A stretch of DNA of 64,000 nt from Cryobacterium arcticum (GTDB taxonomy: Bacteria; Actinomycetota; Actinomycetes; Actinomycetales; Microbacteriaceae), in contig NZ_QHLY01000013.1 of the NCBI RefSeq assembly GCF_003185895.1, positions 102,032 to 166,031 of the forward strand. Reading direction: 5' to 3'. Shown in pieces: positions 36,757 through 49,316 of the stretch. The notes beneath the pieces were generated by a model. The model had not been told where the DNA came from. It did no database searches and saw nothing but the letters and a program-made list of their open reading frames with translations. How positions within the stretch are numbered: the first letter of the stretch is position 1; every line of letters begins with the position of its first letter. Position numbers and translations under genes: made by a program.

Positions 36757-36785
36757 GGCTTGTCACTGCTTTCGCAGGCAACACC
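36757..36785 (+). promoter_or_regulatory. Ribonucleic antiterminator (RAT) of the bgl operon
   Basis: The 29 nt stretch beginning GGCTTGTCACTGC and ending TTCGCAGGCAACACC closely resembles the RAT bound by BglG/LicT-type antiterminators. A competing stem overlaps its 3' end: AACAC/GTGTT (36780-36784 and 36817-36821) around GCTGT/ACAGC (36789-36793 and 36808-36812). TACTAT just upstream (36746-36751) could be a -10. BglG dimers would stabilise the RAT and let transcription proceed into bglG-bglF-bglA. Confidence 0.75.
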
Positions 36786-36844
36786 ATCGCTGTTCTCGAA
36801 GACGACGACAGCAAGAGTGTTTCCGAAGCAGATGTGGATGAGCA

Positions 36845-37669
36845 GTGATCGTCAGGCGAGTACTGAATAACAACGTGGTCGACGGTCTCGACGACGCCTT
36901 GCAGGAAGTCATCGTGTTCGGCAAGGGCCTGGGCTTCAATTCCAAGCCCGGCGAGCTGATCGACGAGTCGATGATCGAGAAGATCTTCCGGCTCGACGAC
37001 GCCGCCGCGAGCCGGCACTTCGCGTCGATCGTGGGCTCGATCCCGGCCGACATCCTCTCCGCCACCGCGGACCTCGTCGCCCGCGCCCGCGAAGAACTGA
37101 GCGTGAAGATCAGCGACAGCCTCTACGCCTCCCTCGCCGACCACCTGTCCTTCGCCGTGCAGCGAGCCCGGGAGGGCGGCGACTTCACCATTCCGCTCGC
37201 CGTCGAGGTGCGCCGGTTCTACCCCACCGAATACGCCTTCGCGAAAAGCGCCGTGGTCGAGTTGAACGCGAAGCTCGACACCGAACTGCCGGCCGAAGAG
37301 GCGATCAGCATCGCGCTGCACGTGATCAACGCGCAGGTGGGCGGTGCCGCGGACAGCGCCACCCGGCTGATGGAGCTCACGCACTCGATCCTCGACATCG
37401 TGCGGCTGAACTTCGGCATCGCCTACGACGACGACAGTCCCGCCTACCTCCGCTTCGTCACCCACCTGCGCTTCTTCGCCCAGCGGGTGCTGCTCGGCGA
37501 GACCGTGCAGCGCGACGACGCCGAACTGCTGCGTATCCTCACCGAGCAGAAGCCCGAGGCGTTCGCCTGTGTCGACAAGGTGGATGCGTTCGTGATGCGC
37601 AGCCACGGCCACGCGATGAGCGCCTCCGAAAAGGTCTACATCGGCCTGCACATCGCCAGCTTCCTCTAG
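36845..37669 (+). CDS. bglG: BglG-family transcription antiterminator
   Basis: The 274-residue protein has an N-terminal co-antiterminator RNA-binding domain (1-56, VRRVLNNNVV and VFGKGLGFNSKPGE). Two PTS regulation domains follow: PRD1 about 70-168 with SLADHLSFAVQRA, and PRD2 about 175-274 with FVTHLRFFAQR and SEKVYIGLHIASFL. Histidines in the PRDs are phosphorylated by the PTS to set activity. It starts at GTG 36845, downstream of the RAT, and would thus control itself and the PTS genes after it. Confidence 0.93.
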   Translation: MIVRRVLNNNVVDGLDDALQEVIVFGKGLGFNSKPGELIDESMIEKIFRLDDAAASRHFASIVGSIPADILSATADLVARAREELSVKISDSLYASLADHLSFAVQRAREGGDFTIPLAVEVRRFYPTEYAFAKSAVVELNAKLDTELPAEEAISIALHVINAQVGGAADSATRLMELTHSILDIVRLNFGIAYDDDSPAYLRFVTHLRFFAQRVLLGETVQRDDAELLRILTEQKPEAFACVDKVDAFVMRSHGHAMSASEKVYIGLHIASFL

Positions 37670-37788
37670 CCGGCGTCCCCGTACCCGGAAGCACCCGCTT
37701 CCGCCCCCAAAAAAGAAAACAGAACCGAATCCGAAGCCGCGTCAGGGCAACCGCGTGAAGCCGGGATTCTTCAATGAAGGAGAACCCC

Positions 37789-41273
<3,485 letters not shown>

Positions 41274-41309
41274 CCACCGCATCCGTCTCACCGACGGCCA
41301 CTGAACCCG

Positions 41310-41341
41310 CCCTCCCGATCCACCCCCCAGGATCGGGAGGG
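41310..41341 (+). terminator. Terminator of the bgl operon
   Basis: CCCTCCCGATC (41310-41320) pairs with GATCGGGAGGG (41331-41341) across a 10 nt loop. TGTTGTGGTTT follows. It also lies at the 3' side of the convergent VOC gene. Confidence 0.82.
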
Positions 41342-41360
41342 TGTTGTGGTTTCCGGCAGA

Positions 41361-41747
41361 TCAGCTGTTCTGGATCACCAGCAGCATGGTTCCCTGCGGG
41401 TCGCGCAGGTAGGCCACCCGTTCGCCCCACGGGGTGTCAGCGGGGGAGACGGCTACGGCACCGCCGGCGGCCGGGGCGGCCGCGACAGCCGTTTCCAGGT
41501 CGGGAACGTAGACGCAGATGTCGACGGCGTGCCCCGTCGCCGGCAAGGGAGTGTCGCGGTACATCGCCGGTGTCGTGCCAAGGCCGAGCGCGAGTGTCGA
41601 TGAGCCGATGCGCAGGGTGAGGTACACGGGGTCCCCGTCGTCGGGAAAGGCGTAGTCGACGCCGGCGCCGAACACGGTTTCGTAGAACCTCCGAACGGGT
41701 TCGATGGCGGTCACATTGATGATCGGGAACAGCTCCAACCGTGCCAT
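41361..41747 (-). CDS. VOC (glyoxalase/bleomycin resistance) superfamily protein
   Basis: The 128-residue protein has the paired beta-alpha-beta-beta-beta pattern of VOC proteins: FPIINVTAIEPVRRFYETVFGA at the start and GGAVAVSPADTPWGERVAYLRDPQGTMLLVIQNS at the end. No specific substrate can be assigned; some such proteins bind drugs or act as dioxygenases. It lies 20 nt from the SDR gene, likely co-transcribed. Confidence 0.87.
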   Translation of the reverse strand: MARLELFPIINVTAIEPVRRFYETVFGAGVDYAFPDDGDPVYLTLRIGSSTLALGLGTTPAMYRDTPLPATGHAVDICVYVPDLETAVAAAPAAGGAVAVSPADTPWGERVAYLRDPQGTMLLVIQNS

Positions 41748-41767
41748 GGCGCCGACGATACCCCGAC

Positions 41768-42559
41768 TCAGCCGACCGCGAAGCCGCCGTTGCTCATCAG
41801 GATCTGGCCGTTCATCCACGAACCCTGGTCGGAGAAGAGAAAGCGCACCAGATCGGCGGTGTCGTCGGCGGTGCCGAGCCGACCGGCCGGGGTCGCCGCA
41901 ATGCCGGATGCGCGGATGCCGTCGTCCATCCACCCGGTGTCGATCGGGCCGGGGTTGATCACATTCGCGCGCACACCGCGATCGGCCAGCTCCACGGCCG
42001 CGGCGGTGACGATGCGGTCCAGCGCGCCCTTGCTCGCCCCGTAGGGCAGGTTGTGCACGGTGTGGTCGCTGGTCAAGGCGACGATTCGGCCACCGACCTC
42101 GCCCGGGGCCACCGACGCCGGCAGTTGTTCGGCGAAAGCCTTGATCAGCAGCCAGGTCGCGCGGGCATTCACCGCGAAGTGACGATCCCAGGCCGCAACA
42201 TCCGTGGTCAGGATGGAGCTGTCCACCGACTCGCAGTGTGACATGACCAGGCCGGTCACCGGCCCGAGTTCCCGGGCCGCCGCCAGCAGCGCCGCGGGCA
42301 CCTCGGGGTCGCTCAGATCGCCCGGAATGAGCCGCACGCTCACGCCCAAGGCGCGGCACTCAGCGGCGATGCTCTCGGGGTCGTCGGCGTTGCGCTCGTA
42401 CCCGAGTCGTTCGTCGTAGGGCCGCCAGTAGTTCAGCGCGAGATCCCAGCCGTCCCGCGCGAGCCCGACCGCAAGGCCCGCCCCGATCGACCGCCGTCGG
42501 CCGACCCCGGTCACGACCGCGAGCCTCGGCTGGTTGGATTCGTTCACAGTCGGCACCAT
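41768..42559 (-). CDS. Short-chain dehydrogenase/reductase
   Basis: The 263-residue SDR has a modified cofactor loop, TGVGRRRSIGAGLA, and the active-site pair Tyr-x-x-x-Lys in LPYGASKGALDR with Ser in VALTSDHT before it. A late WMNGQILMSNGGF is also present. The motif PGPIDTGWMDD is of the usual type. The cofactor loop has three consecutive arginines, suggesting NADP(H). The substrate is unknown. The start is ATG 42559; GTG 42547 is an alternative. It is divergent from uxuB with 147 nt between. Confidence 0.88.
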   Translation of the reverse strand: MVPTVNESNQPRLAVVTGVGRRRSIGAGLAVGLARDGWDLALNYWRPYDERLGYERNADDPESIAAECRALGVSVRLIPGDLSDPEVPAALLAAARELGPVTGLVMSHCESVDSSILTTDVAAWDRHFAVNARATWLLIKAFAEQLPASVAPGEVGGRIVALTSDHTVHNLPYGASKGALDRIVTAAAVELADRGVRANVINPGPIDTGWMDDGIRASGIAATPAGRLGTADDTADLVRFLFSDQGSWMNGQILMSNGGFAVG

Positions 42560-42706
42560 GAGGTCACGATAGCGTGCGGTATCCGCATCGCCAGTGTGAG
42601 CACTGAGTTGTGCCGCGTACTGGAACACTAGTATGGTAGTCGACAGTGGATTGCGCATCAACCGGGGACCAATCGCCTCCCGGAACTCATTAGGAAGGTG
42701 TCGACA

Positions 42707-44398
42707 ATGACCGTCGCCCATGCACCGCTGGATCACGAGCCCAGCACCATGCTGTACCTCAATTCGCACACGCTGGCCGATCCGGCCGCACTTCAGGCGG
42801 CCGGCATCATCGCTCCACAGTTCGATCGCACAGCGGTCGCGGAGCGCACCGCCGACAGTCCCACCTGGATCCACTTCGGTGCCGGCAACCTGTTCCGCTG
42901 CTTCCATGCCGCCCTGCAGCAGGACCTGCTGAACAAGGGCCTCGCCGACACCGGGATCGTCGTCGTCGACACCTGGGATGACGAGGTGATCAACACGATC
43001 TTCCACGACCGCGACAACCTCTCCCTCAAGGTGGTCATGAAGGCGAATGGTGACATCGAGCAGGAACTCATCGCCAGCGTCACCGAGAGCCACTACCTCG
43101 CCGCGGAGAACCCGGCGGCCGGCCAGCGGGTGCGCGCGATCTTCGCCAATCCGTCGCTGCAGCTGGTGACCGTGACGATCACCGAGAAGGGCTATAACCT
43201 CGAGGCGCCAGGCGGCGACCTCTCCGCCCTGGTGTTGAAGGACATCGCCGACGGACCCGCCCACGCCCGCCACGCGATGTCGCACCTCGCGGCCCTGCTG
43301 CTGGAGCGCTACCAGCACGGCGCGCAACCGATCGCGATGGTCAGCACCGACAACTTCTCCCACAACGGCGAGAAGCTCAGCGCCGCGATCCTGCTGATCG
43401 CGTCACGCTGGCGCGCCGGCGGCTTCGTCGACGACGGCTTCATCGCCTACCTGCGCGATCGCAGCCGCGTCTCCTTCCCGTGGAGCATGATCGACCGGAT
43501 CACCCCGAGCCCCTCCGCGGCCGTCGCCGCGGAACTGCGCACCGCCGGGTTCGGCGACACCGACATCCTCAAGACGCCGAAGAACTCCACCACCGCGCCG
43601 TTCGTGAACACCGAAGAAGTGCACTACCTCGTCGTCGAAGACGACTTCCCCAACGGCCGCCCGCCGCTGGAACACGCCGGTGTGTATCTCACCGACCGCG
43701 ACACGGTCAACAAGGTCGAACGCATGAAGGTGTGCACCTGCCTCAACCCGCTACACACGGCCATGGCCGTATACGGATGCCTGCTCGGCTACACCTCCAT
43801 CTCCGCCGAAACCGCCGACGCCGAGATCGCCGGGCTCGTGCACCAGATCGGTTACGTCGAGGGCCTGCCCGTTGTCACGAACCCCGGCATCATCGAACCC
43901 CGCGCGTTCCTGGACCAGGTGGTGCAGGAACGCCTGCCCAACCCGCGCATCCCCGACACCCCCCAGCGGATTGCCGCGGACACCTCGCAGAAGGTGGGCA
44001 TCCGCTTCGGCGAGACCATCAAGCAGTACCTGGCGGAGGGTTGCACGAATGAACTCACCTTCATCCCACTCGCGATCGCCGGTTGGATTCGCTACCTGAT
44101 CGCGGTCGACGACCAGGGTGAACCGTTCACTCTCAGCCCCGACCCGATGAACGACCACCTGCAGACCGCGCTGGCCGGCATCACCCTCGGCGACCCGGGC
44201 AGCATCGGCGGCAAACTCCGACCGATCCTGGAAAACGTCGGCATCTTCGGCGTCGACCTCTACACCGCCGGCCTCGGCACCGCTGTCGAAGGCTACGTTG
44301 CCGAGCTTCTCGCCGGCCCCGGCGCGGTGCGCACCACCCTGCGCCGACACCTGGCCGCCGCCACAGACACCATCCACTCCAACTCAAAGGTTTCCTAA
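42707..44398 (+). CDS. uxuB: D-mannonate oxidoreductase (fructuronate reductase family)
   Basis: The 563-residue mannitol-dehydrogenase-family protein has the N-terminal [15 protein letters not shown] (nucleotide site) and [13 protein letters not shown]. The long-chain family signature [23 protein letters not shown], which carries the catalytic Lys and His, and a late [11 protein letters not shown] are also present. It reduces fructuronate to mannonate. The ATG at 42707 has AGGAAG 9 nt before it; a GTG at 42698 sits too close. The next gene, uxuA, starts on the last base of its stop, so the two are coupled. Confidence 0.9.
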   Translation: MTVAHAPLDHEPSTMLYLNSHTLADPAALQAAGIIAPQFDRTAVAERTADSPTWIHFGAGNLFRCFHAALQQDLLNKGLADTGIVVVDTWDDEVINTIFHDRDNLSLKVVMKANGDIEQELIASVTESHYLAAENPAAGQRVRAIFANPSLQLVTVTITEKGYNLEAPGGDLSALVLKDIADGPAHARHAMSHLAALLLERYQHGAQPIAMVSTDNFSHNGEKLSAAILLIASRWRAGGFVDDGFIAYLRDRSRVSFPWSMIDRITPSPSAAVAAELRTAGFGDTDILKTPKNSTTAPFVNTEEVHYLVVEDDFPNGRPPLEHAGVYLTDRDTVNKVERMKVCTCLNPLHTAMAVYGCLLGYTSISAETADAEIAGLVHQIGYVEGLPVVTNPGIIEPRAFLDQVVQERLPNPRIPDTPQRIAADTSQKVGIRFGETIKQYLAEGCTNELTFIPLAIAGWIRYLIAVDDQGEPFTLSPDPMNDHLQTALAGITLGDPGSIGGKLRPILENVGIFGVDLYTAGLGTAVEGYVAELLAGPGAVRTTLRRHLAAATDTIHSNSKVS

Positions 44399-45480
44399 TG
44401 CAGATGACATTCCGCTGGTTCGGCGAAGAAGACGACAAGGTCACCCTCGACCAGATTCGCCAGATCCCCAATGTGAAGGGCATCGTCGGCGCCCTCTACG
44501 ACGTACCCGTCGGTGAGGTCTGGCCGGTCGAGAAGATCGCCCGGCTCAAGAACCAGGTCGAGACCGCCGGCATGACCCTCGAGGTGATCGAGAGCGTCAA
44601 CATCCACGACGACATCAAGATCGGGCTGCCCAGCCGCGACAAGTACATCGAGAACTACCAGCAGACCATCCGCAACCTCGCCGGTTTCGGCATCAAGGTG
44701 ATCTGCTACAACTTCATGCCGATCTTCGACTGGGTGCGCACCGAACTGGCCCGGGAACTACCCGACGGGTCCACCACCATGGGCTACGACCAGTTCATCG
44801 TCGACGGCATCGACCCGGTCAACATGGCCAAGTCGGTGGCCGGGGATTCCAACGGCTACGTCATGCCTGGCTGGGAGCCAGAGCGGATGGCGCAGCTGAC
44901 CGACCTGTTCGAAAAGTACGCCGGGGTCGACGAACAAAAGCTCTCCGAGAACCTGCGCTACTTCCTCGAGCGCATCATTCCGGTGTGTGAAGAGAACGAC
45001 GTGAAGATGGCGTTGCACCCGGATGACCCGCCCCGCAGTATTTTCGGCCTGCCCCGGATCGTCACGAACTTCGCCGATCTGAAGAAAATCATCGAGATGG
45101 TGGACAGCCCGTACAACGCGCTGACGCTCTGCACCGGCAGCCTGGGTGAGAACCCGGAGAACGACGTGCCCGCGCTCATCCGCTACTTCGCCGGCCGCGA
45201 CCGGGTGCCGTTCGCGCACGTGCGCAACATCAAGCACCTGGGCAACGGCAACTTCGAGGAATCTGCGCACCTGTCCGAGATGGGCTCGCTCGACCTCTAC
45301 GAGATCATGCAGGCCTTCCACGAGGTGGGCTTCGACGGTTACGTGCGCCCGGACCACGGCCGCATGATCTGGGGCGAAACCGGCCGGCCCGGCTATGGCC
45401 TCTACGACCGGGCCATCGGCGTCGCCTACCTGACCGGGCTGTGGGAAGCCATCGACAAGGGCGCGAAGGCCGCTGCGTAA
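44398..45480 (+). CDS. uxuA: Mannonate dehydratase
   Basis: The 360-residue TIM-barrel enzyme matches Uxu[21 protein letters not shown] at the start, then [20 protein letters not shown] (metal and substrate residues) and [34 protein letters not shown] follows; its histidines and Asp bind the metal. It dehydrates D-mannonate to 2-keto-3-deoxygluconate. Together with uxuB this handles glucuronate breakdown. The isomerase uxaC and kinase/aldolase genes are not in this window. Confidence 0.95.
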   Translation: MQMTFRWFGEEDDKVTLDQIRQIPNVKGIVGALYDVPVGEVWPVEKIARLKNQVETAGMTLEVIESVNIHDDIKIGLPSRDKYIENYQQTIRNLAGFGIKVICYNFMPIFDWVRTELARELPDGSTTMGYDQFIVDGIDPVNMAKSVAGDSNGYVMPGWEPERMAQLTDLFEKYAGVDEQKLSENLRYFLERIIPVCEENDVKMALHPDDPPRSIFGLPRIVTNFADLKKIIEMVDSPYNALTLCTGSLGENPENDVPALIRYFAGRDRVPFAHVRNIKHLGNGNFEESAHLSEMGSLDLYEIMQAFHEVGFDGYVRPDHGRMIWGETGRPGYGLYDRAIGVAYLTGLWEAIDKGAKAAA

Positions 45481-45491
45481 GCAGTGCTGCT

Positions 45492-45518
45492 GGGGCCGGG
45501 CAACAGTTGCCCGGCCCC
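45492..45518 (+). terminator. Terminator after uxuBA
   Basis: GGGGCCGGGCAA (45492-45503) pairs perfectly with TTGCCCGGCCCC (45507-45518) around a 3 nt loop. No T-tract follows. It separates uxuA from the regulator gene, so gntR probably has its own promoter near 45520-45541. Confidence 0.75.
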
Positions 45519-45541
45519 TGCACCGCCCATAATGGACTGTG

Positions 45542-46237
45542 ATGAACACCACCCGAGTCCTCCGTCCGGCCCCCGTAACCGCGCGCCGTAACTCCCGCAC
45601 GCTGGCGTTGGAGACGATCCGGGAAAAGATCATCACCCTGGAGATCCTGCCGGGCACCCGCCTGTCGGAGAACGAGCTTGCCGAACAGCTCGGACTTTCT
45701 CGCACGCCCATCCGGGAGAGCCTGATCCTCCTCGCCGAAGAACGGCTGGTCTATGTGGTGCCGCAGGTGGGCACCGTGGTCGCTCCCATCCTGCTCGCCG
45801 AAATCGAGACCGCCCAGTTCGTGCGCGAATCCCTGGAATTGGCCGCTCTGGCCGAATCGCTCAGTCGCGTGACCCCGGAGGACATCGCCCACCTCAATGC
45901 CATCGTCGACGCCCAACGCATCGCCGACAGCCGACAGTCCCTCACGAGCTTCTTCACGCTCGACGAGGAGTTCCATTCGGCGCTGATGGCGGTCAGCGGC
46001 CACGGTTCGGCCTGGCGCACGGTGGCGCAGGCCAAGTCACATCTCGACCGCGCTCGCCACCTCTCGCTCTCGTTCACCGGGATGACACTGCTCGTCGACG
46101 AGCACCAGCGCATCGTCGACGGCCTCGCGGGCGATGCTGCAGACGCGGCCGTGTTGGCCTTGCGCTCGCACCTGCGGCGCGTGTTCGAAGACATCGCTGC
46201 CGTGCGTGCGACGAGCCCGGAGTTGTTCAGCGCCTGA
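45542..46237 (+). CDS. GntR-family (FadR/FCD) regulator, probable uxu regulator
   Basis: The 231-residue protein has a winged HTH (about 20-85, LSENELAEQLGLSRTPIRESLILLAEERLV) and an FCD ligand domain. The domain has VRESLELAALAESLSR, DEEFHSALMAVSGH and DEHQRIVDGLAG, with the Asp/His metal ligands of the family. It most likely responds to a hexuronate intermediate and controls uxuBA just upstream; this is inferred from position. ATG 45542 is preferred over the adjacent GTG 45539. Confidence 0.87.
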   Translation: MNTTRVLRPAPVTARRNSRTLALETIREKIITLEILPGTRLSENELAEQLGLSRTPIRESLILLAEERLVYVVPQVGTVVAPILLAEIETAQFVRESLELAALAESLSRVTPEDIAHLNAIVDAQRIADSRQSLTSFFTLDEEFHSALMAVSGHGSAWRTVAQAKSHLDRARHLSLSFTGMTLLVDEHQRIVDGLAGDAADAAVLALRSHLRRVFEDIAAVRATSPELFSA

Positions 46238-46266
46238 GACCCCTCAGCGCTGAGGCCGGCGACCGA

Positions 46267-47484
46267 TCAGGCGCGGCCGTTGAGGATCAGGTGCCAATAC
46301 ACCCAGGGCAAGATGTGCCGGTCGAAGATCCAGCTGAGCCGACGTTCACGGGCGAGTCCCGGCCAAAACGGAATCGTCGGCTTCGGCCGAAGGTGGTCGT
46401 CGAACTCAGCGAAGACCACGGTCGATCGTGACACGGTGAACGGGCATACCGAGTAGTTGTCGTAGGCCGCGTCCACCGGTCGCCCCGCGAGGGCGGCAAC
46501 CAGGTTCTGAGCCAGCACTTTCGCTTGCGGGCGGAGGGCGCCGCCGGACTTGGAGTTGCGGGTGGCCGCGGCGTCGCCGAGAGCCCAGACATCCGGAAAC
46601 CGGGAGTGGCGCAACGTCTCGGGATCCACGTCAATGAAACCACTCGGGTCACCGGGAGCGGGCAACGGTGTGGACTTCAGCCAGTCCGGCGCCGACTGCG
46701 GGGGAACCGCGTGCAGGATGTCGTAAGACACGGTCTCGCGCTGGTTACCGGCGGCTCGACCGATGAGCACGGTTCGGCGGTCGGCATCCACTTCAAGCAG
46801 GGTGCTGTCGGTTCTCAGTTCGATTCCATATTCGGCGATCTTCCGGTTCAGCTCGGCGTCGATCAGGGGAATTCCGAAGACGGTGGGGTCTGGTACGACC
46901 AGCACCACCCTGATTTGATCGAGGACGCCGATGGAGCGCCAATAGTCGCAGGCAAGGTACATCGGCTTCTGTGCGGCTCCCGCGCAGCTGGCCGGCCCTG
47001 CGGGTTGACTGAAGACAACCGTGCCTCGTCGCATGCTCCGCAGCATCTTCGAGGCCTTGGCCGCCAGCGCGAACTCGTAGTTGGACACGCCCCAGGGTGA
47101 GGCCATCGCTGCGGCCAGGCCGGGCACCCGGTTCCAGTCTTTCTGGATTCCCGGACAGACCACCAGCTGGTCGTAACCAAGGCGGCGTCCGGAAGCCAGC
47201 AGCACACTGCGCGAATCCGGCAGTACGCCCACGACACTGTCCTGGATCCACTCGACGCCAGAAGGGATGACAGACTCCTGCGGACGAATGGCCATCCCGG
47301 CCCGAGCGGTTCCGCCGGCGACGTGTGACAGCAGCGGCTGGTAGACATGCTGGTCGCGGGGTTCCACCACGACCACATCGTCTACTCCGTACCGTCGCAG
47401 GCGACCGGCGACGGACAAGCCGGCATTTCCGCCGCCGATGACGATCACCCGGTGGTGCTCGGCGCCCGCGGGGGTCTCGGTCAT
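46267..47484 (-). CDS. Sulfide:quinone oxidoreductase-like FAD protein
   Basis: The 405-residue flavoprotein has the FAD-binding VIVIGGGNAGLSVAGRL (13-29), a second Rossmann region, and WALGDAAATRNSKSGGA. Three cysteines are placed like the SQR catalytic set: Cys110 (VVCPG), Cys167 (ASCAGAAQK) and Cys347 (VCPFTV). This favours SQR over plain NADH dehydrogenase. The C-terminus (FDRHILPWVYWHLI) is amphipathic, as expected for monotopic membrane binding. It would oxidise sulfide and pass electrons to quinone. ATG 47484 is chosen because the preceding 36 residues are low complexity. Confidence 0.82.
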   Translation of the reverse strand: MTETPAGAEHHRVIVIGGGNAGLSVAGRLRRYGVDDVVVVEPRDQHVYQPLLSHVAGGTARAGMAIRPQESVIPSGVEWIQDSVVGVLPDSRSVLLASGRRLGYDQLVVCPGIQKDWNRVPGLAAAMASPWGVSNYEFALAAKASKMLRSMRRGTVVFSQPAGPASCAGAAQKPMYLACDYWRSIGVLDQIRVVLVVPDPTVFGIPLIDAELNRKIAEYGIELRTDSTLLEVDADRRTVLIGRAAGNQRETVSYDILHAVPPQSAPDWLKSTPLPAPGDPSGFIDVDPETLRHSRFPDVWALGDAAATRNSKSGGALRPQAKVLAQNLVAALAGRPVDAAYDNYSVCPFTVSRSTVVFAEFDDHLRPKPTIPFWPGLARERRLSWIFDRHILPWVYWHLILNGRA

Positions 47485-47566
47485 CGGATCTCGGTCTGGT
47501 CGCGGTTTCGCATGTGCCGACCATAGACGCGCTCGGCGATGCCCGCCAGCCCGACCGGAGTAGGGA

Positions 47567-47776
47567 TCAGGCGGCGACGCGGAGGGCCTCACGCAGGTGG
47601 ACGAGGCCCTCGCTGAGGCGGGCGTCGGCGACGTCGACGCTCACGCCGAGCAGGTCGGCGACCTGGGTGTTGTCAAAACCCGCGTAGTACGCGAGGTGGA
47701 TCGCCTGACGGTGCTCAGGCGACAGGGTGTCGATGGCTTCCGTGGCGTTGTCGAAGGTATGGGTGGCAGTAAACAT
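47567..47776 (-). CDS. Stand-alone sigma-70 region 4-like HTH protein (69 aa)
   Basis: The 69-residue frame carries only a sigma region 4-type helix-turn-helix: IDTLSPEHRQAIHLAYYAGFDNTQVADLLGVSVDVADARLSEGL. No region 2 is found upstream, where the sequence becomes AT-richer and non-coding. It may be a remnant of an ECF sigma factor or a small sigma-like regulator. It lies 82 nt from the start of the SQR-like gene. The next 270 bp on its upstream side hold only the adh terminator. Confidence 0.68.
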   Translation of the reverse strand: MFTATHTFDNATEAIDTLSPEHRQAIHLAYYAGFDNTQVADLLGVSVDVADARLSEGLVHLREALRVAA

Positions 47777-48001
47777 GTAAAGCAAACATTTCTAGAAAGA
47801 CGTGTGAAGGCGGCGCGCAGCATTGCGTGCGCCGTTATTCGAACAGCGTAAGTAATCGATCGGAATGCCGATCGACGGATGTCTGGCCGGGATGAACCGA
47901 TCAAACGGTGTGCGGCTCCGGCCATGGATTGGGGCAGCGGAGGGGTCGGATCCTGATAAAGATCGACGCGCAACTACAAACACTAACACATCTGTTCGAC
48001 C

Positions 48002-48046
48002 CTGCACGACGCGCCCTCGCCGGAACGAGCGGGGCGCGTCGTGCAG
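48002..48046 (-). terminator. Terminator of the adh gene
   Basis: CTGCACGACGCGCCC (48002-48016) pairs perfectly with GGGCGCGTCGTGCAG (48032-48046) around a 15 nt loop, 11 nt past the adh stop. It is a 15 bp stem without a strong T-tract. Confidence 0.75.
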
Positions 48047-48056
48047 AGCACCGGAA

Positions 48057-49100
48057 TCAGGCCAGCGTGGCCACGTCGATCACGAAGCGGTAGCGCACAT
48101 CCGAGGCCAGCACACGCTCGTACGCCTCGTTGATGTAGTCCACCGCGATGAGTTCGGTCTCCGGTGCGATGCCGTGCTCGGCGCAGAAGTCGAGCATCTC
48201 CTGGGTCTCGCCGATGCTACCGATGCCGGATGCCGCGTACGAGCGGCGGTTGCCCATCAGGCCGAAGACCGAGATCGGCAACGGTTCGGCGGGAGCGCCG
48301 ACGTTGACCATGGTGCCGTCCAGGCGCAGCAGCGACAGGTAGGCCTGCAGATCGACGGGAGCGCTGACGGTATTGATGATGAGGTCGAACTCGTTCGCCA
48401 GGGTGTCGAACGTCGCGGGGTCGCTGGTGGCGTAGTAGTGGTCGGCGCCGAAACGGATGCCGTCGTCCTGCTTGCTCAGCGACTGCGAGAGCACGGTGAC
48501 CTCGGCGCCCATGGCGTGGGCGATCTTGACGGCCATGTGGCCGAGTCCGCCCATACCGACCACGGCGACCTTCTTGCCCGGTCCCGCATTCCAGTGCGCG
48601 AGCGGTGAGAACGTGGTGATGCCGGCGCAAAGCAGGGGCGCCGCGGCCTCGAACGGGATCGACTCCGGAACCTTGAGGACGAAGTCCTCGACGACGACGA
48701 TGTGGGTGGAGTAGCCACCCTGGGTGACGGTGCCGTCACGGTCGACGCTCGTGTAGGTCTGGGTGTTGCCCGCCAGGCAGTAGTTCTGCATACCTGCGAG
48801 GCAGTTCACGCACTCGCGGCAGGAGTTGACCATGCAGCCGACACCGACCCGGTCCCCGACCTTGTGCAGCGACACCTCGGAGCCGACCTCGGTGACGATG
48901 CCGACGATCTCGTGGCCCACGACCTGCGGGTAGGCGATGGGACCCCACTCGCCGCGAACGGTGTGGATGTCGGAGTGGCAGACGCCGGAGTACTTGATCT
49001 CGATCAGGACGTCTTTGGCTCCGACGTCCCGTCGCTCGATGGTGGTCTTGACGAGGGGAGCGGTCGCGGAGGGAGCCGCGTAGGCATTGACGGTGAGCAT
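48057..49100 (-). CDS. Zinc-dependent NAD(P) alcohol dehydrogenase
   Basis: The 347-residue medium-chain dehydrogenase has the catalytic zinc set Cys41 (GVCHSD) and His63-Glu64 (GHE). The structural zinc cysteines are 94, 97, 100 and 108, and the Rossmann loop is [19 protein letters not shown]. The set resembles the YahK/AdhC cinnamyl-alcohol-dehydrogenase class, which reduces a broad range of aldehydes with NADPH. GGGAG precedes ATG 49100. It is divergent from two FMN monooxygenase genes, which might release aldehydes; that link is inference. Confidence 0.92.
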   Translation of the reverse strand: MLTVNAYAAPSATAPLVKTTIERRDVGAKDVLIEIKYSGVCHSDIHTVRGEWGPIAYPQVVGHEIVGIVTEVGSEVSLHKVGDRVGVGCMVNSCRECVNCLAGMQNYCLAGNTQTYTSVDRDGTVTQGGYSTHIVVVEDFVLKVPESIPFEAAAPLLCAGITTFSPLAHWNAGPGKKVAVVGMGGLGHMAVKIAHAMGAEVTVLSQSLSKQDDGIRFGADHYYATSDPATFDTLANEFDLIINTVSAPVDLQAYLSLLRLDGTMVNVGAPAEPLPISVFGLMGNRRSYAASGIGSIGETQEMLDFCAEHGIAPETELIAVDYINEAYERVLASDVRYRFVIDVATLA

Positions 49101-49112
49101 GAATCTCCCAGG

Positions 49113-49201
49113 GGATAGCGAATGGATTGGAGCTATCCAAGCATGCCTGCCAGGCCATAGGTCGCGACAGACCCTGTTGGTACAGGTACTGCCAGGCACC
49201 C
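49113..49201. promoter_or_regulatory. Repeats in the adh/monooxygenase divergent promoter
   Basis: The 216 bp gap 49101-49316 contains GGATAGC/GCTATCC (49113-49119 and 49132-49138), a duplicated CTGCCAGGC near 49146 and 49188, and CCTGT/ACAGG around TGGT between them. No gene lies here. The cluster suggests binding by a regulator encoded elsewhere. Confidence 0.4.
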
Positions 49202-49316
49202 CCTCATCCCGCTCCGGCAGCGTAATCGGCTCGTAACCATCTCGACCCGCCTCCGTTCCGCGCGCCCGAAAAGATGAATCCAACGAACACGGAACATCAA
49301 TCGAAAGCGGGCGAAT

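Noticed and set aside
37774..37788. ATG start for the beta-glucoside PTS protein
   Set aside because: These codons contain the AAGGAG ribosome site for the TTG at 37789, and family members begin at that position.
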